A DNA stretch of 64,000 nucleotides from Streptomyces sp. NBC_01237 (GTDB lineage Bacteria > Actinomycetota > Actinomycetes > Streptomycetales > Streptomycetaceae): the NCBI RefSeq assembly GCF_035917275.1, contig NZ_CP108508.1, forward strand, positions 2,604,001 through 2,668,000, written 5' to 3'. Shown piece by piece: positions 58,115-64,000 of the stretch. The translations under genes and the position numbers were made by a program. The notes under the pieces were generated by a model. It worked only from the letters and a program-made list of their open reading frames with translations, was not told the DNA's origin and made no database searches. How positions within the stretch are numbered: position 1 is the stretch's first letter; every line of letters starts with the position of its first letter.

Positions 58115-60039
58115 TGGCCGGGCCGGGCGGACGGATGATGGCCGGAGGGCCCACCGAGCGGTCCATGGACTTCAAGGGGTCCGGGAAGCGGCTGCTGAAG
58201 AGGTTCAGCCGGGAGAAGTCCTCGCTGTATCTGATGCTGGCCGCCGGGGTGCTGAGTGTGGCCTTCTCGGTGGTCGGCCCGAAGATCCTCGGCCGGGCGA
58301 CCGACCTGATCTTCGCGGGTGTGATCGGCCGGGGGATGCCGGAGGGCACCACCAAGGCGCAGGCCATCGAGGGGCTGCGCGCGAAGGGCAGCGGCGGACT
58401 GGCCGACATGCTGTCGGGGGTGGACTTCACTCCGGGCGACGGCATCGACTTCGGTGCCGTGGGGAACGTCCTGCTGATGGCGCTGGTGGTCTACATCGGC
58501 GCCGGGCTGCTGATGTTCGTGTCGACCCGGATCTCGATCCGGGTGATCAACCGGATCGTGTTCCAGCTGCGCGAGGACATCCAGACGAAGATGGCGCGGC
58601 TGCCGCTGTCGTACTTCGACCGGGCCAAGCGCGGTGAGGTGCTCAGCCGGGCGACGAACGACATCGACAACATCTCGCAGACGATGCAGCAGACGATGGG
58701 CCAGCTCATCAACTCCCTGCTGACCATCGTCGGCGTCATGATCATGATGTTCTGGATCTCGCCGCTGCTGGCGCTGGTCGCGCTGGTGACGATCCCGCTG
58801 TCGGTGGTGGTGGCGGCCCGGGTGGGCAAGCGCTCGCAGCCGCAGTTCGTGCAGCAGTGGAAGGTGACGGGCAAGCTCAACGCCCACATCGAGGAGATGT
58901 ACACCGGGCACACCCTGGTGAAGGTCTTCGGGCGTCAGGAGGAGTCCGCGCGGGACTTCGCCGAGCAGAACGAGGCGCTGTACGAGGCGGGCTTCAAGGC
59001 CCAGTTCAACAGCGGGATCATGCAGCCGCTGATGATGTTCGTGTCGAACCTGAACTATGTGCTCGTCGCCGTCGTCGGCGGGCTGCGGGTCGCCTCCGGT
59101 GCGCTGTCGATCGGTGATGTGCAGGCGTTCATCCAGTACTCGCGGCAGTTCTCGATGCCGCTGACCCAGGTCGCCTCGATGGCGAACCTGGTGCAGTCGG
59201 GCGTCGCGTCGGCCGAGCGGATCTTCGAGCTGCTGGACGCGGAGGAGCAGGGCGCGGACCCGGAGAACGGGGAGCGTCCCGAGGAGCTGCTCGGCAGGGT
59301 CTCGCTGGAGAAGGTGTCGTTCCGCTACGACCCGGAGAAGCCGCTCATCGAGGATCTGTCGCTGAGCGTCGAGCCGGGCCAGACGGTCGCGATCGTCGGC
59401 CCGACGGGGGCCGGCAAGACGACGCTGGTCAATCTACTGATGCGGTTCTACGAGGTGACGGGCGGCCGGATCGCCCTGGACGGCGTCGATGTGGCGAAGA
59501 TGTCGCGCGACGACCTGCGGTCCGGGATCGGCATGGTCCTCCAGGACACCTGGCTGTTCGGCGGATCGATAGCGGACAACATCGCGTACGGCGCCTCGCG
59601 CGAGGTCGGCCGGGAGGAGATCGAGGAGGCGGCGAGGGCGGCCCACGCCGACCGCTTCATCCGTACCCTGCCGGACGGCTACGACACGGTGATCGACGAC
59701 GAGGGTTCCGGGGTCAGCGCGGGCGAGAAGCAGCTGATCACCATCGCGCGGGCGTTCCTGTCCGACCCGGTGATCCTGGTGCTCGACGAGGCGACCAGCT
59801 CGGTGGACACCCGTACCGAGGTCCTGATCCAGAAGGCGATGGCGCGCCTCGCGCACGGCCGGACCAGCTTCGTGATCGCGCACCGGCTCTCCACGATCCG
59901 GGACGCCGATGTCATCCTCGTGATGGAGAACGGGTCGATCGTCGAGCAGGGCTCGCACGACGGGCTGCTGGCGGCCAAGGGCGCCTACGCCCGGCTGTAC
60001 GCGGCGCAGTTCGCCGAGGCGCTCGCCGAGGTGGACTGA
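58114..60039 (+). CDS. ABC exporter half-transporter, canonical catalytic site
   Basis: A 641-residue partner subunit. After an N-terminal extension and six-helix domain (about 35-360) comes a complete ATPase domain: Walker A GPTGAGKTT, Q-loop VLQDTWLFGG, signature GVSAGEKQL (Ala for the usual second Gly), Walker B VILVLDEATSSVD with the catalytic Glu, and H-loop IAHRLST. It supplies the working ATP site. The start overlaps the previous stop by one base (TAATG), so the two subunits are made together as a heterodimer. The substrate, lipid or drug, is unknown. Confidence 0.92.
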   Translation: MAGPGGRMMAGGPTERSMDFKGSGKRLLKRFSREKSSLYLMLAAGVLSVAFSVVGPKILGRATDLIFAGVIGRGMPEGTTKAQAIEGLRAKGSGGLADMLSGVDFTPGDGIDFGAVGNVLLMALVVYIGAGLLMFVSTRISIRVINRIVFQLREDIQTKMARLPLSYFDRAKRGEVLSRATNDIDNISQTMQQTMGQLINSLLTIVGVMIMMFWISPLLALVALVTIPLSVVVAARVGKRSQPQFVQQWKVTGKLNAHIEEMYTGHTLVKVFGRQEESARDFAEQNEALYEAGFKAQFNSGIMQPLMMFVSNLNYVLVAVVGGLRVASGALSIGDVQAFIQYSRQFSMPLTQVASMANLVQSGVASAERIFELLDAEEQGADPENGERPEELLGRVSLEKVSFRYDPEKPLIEDLSLSVEPGQTVAIVGPTGAGKTTLVNLLMRFYEVTGGRIALDGVDVAKMSRDDLRSGIGMVLQDTWLFGGSIADNIAYGASREVGREEIEEAARAAHADRFIRTLPDGYDTVIDDEGSGVSAGEKQLITIARAFLSDPVILVLDEATSSVDTRTEVLIQKAMARLAHGRTSFVIAHRLSTIRDADVILVMENGSIVEQGSHDGLLAAKGAYARLYAAQFAEALAEVD

Positions 60040-60123
60040 GACCGGACCGGCGCTCGGGGGCGCGACGCCGCCCCCGGGTGCCGGTCGGTCCGCGACCGGC
60101 CGGCGCCGTGGCCGGACAGGTTG

Positions 60124-60154
60124 CCGGACGGGCCGGGGTCTCGGGCCCGTCCGG
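60124..60154. terminator. Hairpin between ABC operon and sigma gene
   Basis: A perfect 11-bp stem, CCGGACGGGCC (60124-60134) and GGCCCGTCCGG (60144-60154), between convergent stops. It probably ends transcription of the sigma gene and perhaps of both genes. Confidence 0.75.
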
Positions 60155-60163
60155 GTGGCTTCC

Positions 60164-61339
<1,176 letters not shown>

Positions 61340-61607
61340 CGCCACCCAGTGTGGGGCACGACACATGGCTCCCACGAGGGGCGTGCGACCACTTTCTGGG
61401 TCCGGTGCGTGACCGGGCGATTACGGGATGCTGGGGGCGGCCCGTTCCGGGACGCCGCTGCGGTCCCGGGGCCGGAGCGGGCGCGTGGGGCCGGGGGCGC
61501 GCGCGCGGGGGTGCGGGGCGCACGCGGGGGTGAGGGTCGTCGGGGGCTCGGGTGCGTGGGCCGGGGGGGGCTCCGGTGCGTGGGCCGTCGGCGCGTGGGG
61601 GCGCGGG
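61340..61607. other. Very GC-rich spacer between dnaG and the sigma gene
   Basis: About 270 bases with no gene I can support. The plus strand is strongly G-rich around 61470-61600, with several runs of four or more G and partial repeats of GGTGCGTGGGCCG. It must contain the leftward sigma-gene promoter or be read through from dnaG; no clear -35/-10 is visible. Confidence 0.5.
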
Positions 61608-63527
61608 TCAGAGCGCGTCGGCGCCGTTGGCGCGGAGGGACTGGGCGTACTGCTGGAGCACCCAGACCTCGTTCTGCGCGGCCGCCAGGTCCTCCGGCGC
61701 CACATTGCTCCCGAGGCGGGCGAGGCTGCCCTGGACGTCGTTGATCCGGCGGTCCACGGCGCGCAGCCGGACGTGGACGAGCTGCATGCCCGCGTAGGTC
61801 TCGTCGATGGACTTGCCGTGGAAGACCTCGACGGCGAGCTCGGTGACGAGGTTGCGCACGGTGTCGTTGGGCGCGGCGTCCAGGACGGCGACCAGATACT
61901 CGCGGGTCTCGGCCAGGCCCTGTTCGGCGCCGCCCGCGTCCGCGATGCACTGACGTACGGCGGCGTACGGCGGGGCCGTGAACTCGTCGATGCCGTAGGC
62001 GTCGAACGCCGGGGACACCAGGGCGGGCTTCTGGAGGGCGAGCTTGAGCAGCTCGCGCTCGGTGCGGTGGGCGGGGCTGCGGAGGTTGAGCGCGGGGCCC
62101 GCGGGCGCGGTGGGCGCCTGGACGGACTGCTGCGCGGCGGAGCCCCGTGAGGGACCGCCCGGCGCGGAGCCCCGGTCGCCCCGCTCGCCCCGGTCGTTGC
62201 GGGCCCAGCGGGCGAGCTGCGCGACCCGGTGCACGACGAATTCCTGGTCGAGGATGCCCACGAAACCGGCGAGCTGGACGGCCACCTCGCGCTGCACACT
62301 GCTCGTCTTGATCTTGGCGACGACGGCAGCGGCCTCGTCGAGCGCCGCGGCCCGGCCCGCGGGTGTCTCCAGGTCGTAGCGCCGGACGATCTGGCGCAGG
62401 GCGAACTCGAAGAGCGGGGTGCGGGGTTCGACCAGGTCGCGGACGGACTCGTCGCCCTTGGCCAGGCGCAGGTCGCAGGGGTCCATGTTGTCCGGGGCGA
62501 TCGCGATGTAGGTCTCCGCGGCGAACTTCTGGTCGTCCTCGAAGGCCCGCAGGGCGGCCTTCTGACCGGCCGCGTCGCCGTCGAAGGTGAAGATCACCCG
62601 GGCGCTGCCGTTGTCCATCAGGAGGCGGCGCAGGATCTTGATGTGGTCGTTGCCGAAGGCGGTGCCACAGGTGGCGATGGCGGTGGTGACCCCGGCCAGA
62701 TGGCAGGCCATGACGTCGGTGTAGCCCTCGACGACGACGGCGCGGCTGGCCTTGGCGATGTCCTTCTTTGCCAGGTCGATGCCGTACAGCACCTGCGACT
62801 TCTTGTAGATCGAGGTCTCGGGGGTGTTGAGGTACTTCGGCCCGTTGTCGTCGTCGCGCAGCTTGCGGGCACCGAAGCCGACGATCTCGCCCGAGGTGTC
62901 GCTGATCGGCCACATCAGGCGGCCGCGGAAGCGGTCGATGGGGCCGCGGCGGCCGTCCTGGGACAGACCGGAGGTGATCAGCTCCTTGTCGCTGAAGCCC
63001 TTGCCGCGCAGATAGCGGGTGAGGTGGTCCCAGCCCGCGGGGCTGTAGCCGACGCCGAAGTGGGCGGCGGCCGCCTGGTCGAAGCCGCGCCCGGCGAGGA
63101 ACTTGCGGCCGATCTCGGCTTCGGGGCCGTCCAGCTGCTCCACGTAGAACTGGGCGGCGGCCTTGTGCGCCTCGATCAGCCTGATGCGTTCGCCGCGCTG
63201 GTGGGAGGGGTTGTAGCCGCCCTCCTCGTACCGCAGGGTGATGCCCGCCTTGGCGGCGAGGCGCTCGACCGTCTCCGAGAACGTGAGGTGGTCGATCTTC
63301 ATCACGAAGGCGAGGGTGTCGCCGCCCTCCTGGCAGCCGAAGCAGTGGAAGAGCCCCTTGCTGGGGCTGACCTGGAAGGAGGGTGACTTCTCGTCGTGGA
63401 AGGGGCAGAGCCCCTTGAGGTTTCCGCCGCCCGCGTTACGGAGCTGGAGGTATTCGGACACGACGGAGTCGATCGGGACCGCGTCCCGTACCGCCTTCAC
63501 GTCGTCGTCATTGATCCTGCCAGCCAC
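61608..63527 (-). CDS. dnaG: DNA primase
   Basis: A 639-residue replication primase that makes RNA primers at the fork. The N-terminal CHC2 zinc finger has Cys41, His44, Cys62 and Cys65 (CPFHDEKSPSF, HCFGCQEGG). The catalytic core follows, with VIEPxx-type YEEGGYNPS, then TOPRIM segments VVVEGYTDVMACHLAGV and FTFDGDAAGQKAA. The C-terminal region (about 490-639) is the DnaB-helicase interaction domain, preceded by a low-complexity linker rich in Arg, Gly and Pro. GTG 63527 has no strong ribosome site. Confidence 0.95.
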   Translation of the reverse strand: MAGRINDDDVKAVRDAVPIDSVVSEYLQLRNAGGGNLKGLCPFHDEKSPSFQVSPSKGLFHCFGCQEGGDTLAFVMKIDHLTFSETVERLAAKAGITLRYEEGGYNPSHQRGERIRLIEAHKAAAQFYVEQLDGPEAEIGRKFLAGRGFDQAAAAHFGVGYSPAGWDHLTRYLRGKGFSDKELITSGLSQDGRRGPIDRFRGRLMWPISDTSGEIVGFGARKLRDDDNGPKYLNTPETSIYKKSQVLYGIDLAKKDIAKASRAVVVEGYTDVMACHLAGVTTAIATCGTAFGNDHIKILRRLLMDNGSARVIFTFDGDAAGQKAALRAFEDDQKFAAETYIAIAPDNMDPCDLRLAKGDESVRDLVEPRTPLFEFALRQIVRRYDLETPAGRAAALDEAAAVVAKIKTSSVQREVAVQLAGFVGILDQEFVVHRVAQLARWARNDRGERGDRGSAPGGPSRGSAAQQSVQAPTAPAGPALNLRSPAHRTERELLKLALQKPALVSPAFDAYGIDEFTAPPYAAVRQCIADAGGAEQGLAETREYLVAVLDAAPNDTVRNLVTELAVEVFHGKSIDETYAGMQLVHVRLRAVDRRINDVQGSLARLGSNVAPEDLAAAQNEVWVLQQYAQSLRANGADAL

Positions 63528-63624
63528 GGGTGAAGTCTACGGGTGGGCTCGGACAACCGGACGCGGGCCGGACCCGGCGGACCGGTCCGGGGGACGTCCC
63601 GGGGGGATGTCCCACGGGCAGGTA

Positions 63625-63700
63625 CCGGGGTGCCGGACGTCCGTGGTGGGTCCGGCACCCCGGATCGCGTCCGCCCGGAGCGGGGCTCCGGGCGGACGCG
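63625..63700 (-). terminator. Double hairpin downstream of the flavoprotein gene
   Basis: Two perfect stems lie in a row: CGCGTCCGCCCGGAG/CTCCGGGCGGACGCG (63666-63680, 63686-63700, 5-base loop) next to the stop, and CCGGGGTGCCGGA/TCCGGCACCCCGG (63625-63637, 63651-63663). Together they should insulate dnaG from the flavoprotein gene. Confidence 0.85.
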
Positions 63701-63706
63701 CGGCGC

Positions 63707-64000
63707 TCAGAGGAGGGATCCCAGCGGGACCGAGGGGTCGCCCAGCACCTCCGGGTCGATCTGCTGTCCGGCCCGGATCAGCTCCTGGACGGTGTCGGTG
63801 ACATCCCACACGTTGACGTTCATCCCGGCCAGCACCCGGCGGTCCTTCAGCCAGAAGGCGATGAACTCCCGCTTGCCCGCGTCCCCCCGGATGACGACCT
63901 GGTCGTAGCTGCCCGGCGGCGCCCAGCCCGAGTATTCGAGACCGAGGTCGTACTGGTCGGAGAAGAAGTACGGCACCCGGTCGTAGCTGACTTCCTGGCC
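63707..64000 (-). CDS. Ferredoxin-reductase-like NAD(P)/FAD oxidoreductase, C-terminal part
   Basis: The last 97 residues of a gene that continues past the window edge. VPYFFSDQYDLGLEYSGW and QVVIRGDAGKREFIAFWLKD are typical of the C-terminal reductase domain of putidaredoxin-reductase/BphA4-like flavoproteins, which pass electrons from NAD(P)H to a ferredoxin. The stop is followed by two hairpins. Cofactor-binding domains and the partner ferredoxin lie outside the window. Confidence 0.85.
   Translation of the reverse strand, partial: GQEVSYDRVPYFFSDQYDLGLEYSGWAPPGSYDQVVIRGDAGKREFIAFWLKDRRVLAGMNVNVWDVTDTVQELIRAGQQIDPEVLGDPSVPLGSLL

Overview
The window is chromosomal DNA of a Streptomyces or very close relative. 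It is extremely GC-rich, with GC-biased third codon positions and many GTG starts. It carries a TAT-exported oxidase, MatB, a second MreB-like protein (Mbl type), an HrdA-type sigma factor beside dnaG, and multidomain secreted glycoside hydrolases with CBM6 or CBM13 modules. The ends (about 1-25 kb and 53-64 kb) look like conserved core or semi-core chromosome. The middle (about 25.8-53 kb) looks accessory.

Layout. 0-5.3 kb: SGNH lipoprotein, aldose epimerase, a GH3-PA14 glycosidase and a divergent TetR. 5.3-11.1 kb: L-glutamate-oxidase-like enzyme, EI24 membrane protein, Ohr, MDR oxidoreductase with a divergent MarR, and one unknown. 11.3-16 kb: Mbl-like protein, GAF histidine kinase with a degenerate ATPase domain, Lrp/AsnC regulator and a NarK-like carrier. 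16-20.7 kb: a two-gene secreted unit made of a GSDH-PKD-CBM6 dehydrogenase and a ThuA-CBM6-GH99-like protein. 21-25.5 kb: matB, a fused carboxyltransferase and an MFS exporter.

25.8-42 kb is a coherent type II arabinogalactan utilisation locus. It holds a GH35 beta-galactosidase, a secreted GH30 (endo-beta-1,6-galactanase type) with CBM13, a secreted GH43 (exo-beta-1,3-galactanase type) with CBM13 and two LacI regulators. Two importers follow: a CUT1 system and an AraFGH-like CUT2 system. Four near-identical 14-bp palindromes of the form TGTTTRCGYAAACA sit upstream of the GH35 gene, the GH43 gene, one lacI gene, and the spacer shared by the other lacI and the CUT1 operon. They tie most of the locus into one regulon.

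42.1-52.9 kb is the most unusual part: a tightly coupled ten-gene minus-strand operon that I read as an undescribed non-canonical NRPS-like pathway. From promoter to end it runs: haem-oxygenase-like oxidase, DUF6421-like protein, PhzF isomerase, hydroxyproline epimerase/proline racemase, proline-hydroxylase-type Fe(II)/2OG oxygenase, carrier protein, caspase-like His/Cys protein with a zinc ribbon, stand-alone adenylation domain, ATP-grasp ligase and MFS exporter. There is no condensation or thioesterase domain, so how the product is joined and released is open. It ends at a tRNA cluster (Met-CAU, Asn, Asn).

54-64 kb returns to core genes: YtxH-like protein, xylulokinase-like FGGY kinase, a heterodimeric ABC exporter, an hrdA-type sigma factor, dnaG, and the C-terminus of a ferredoxin-reductase-like flavoprotein cut by the window edge. 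Short exact tandem duplications of 15-66 bp recur in the gene spacers from 8 to 34 kb.
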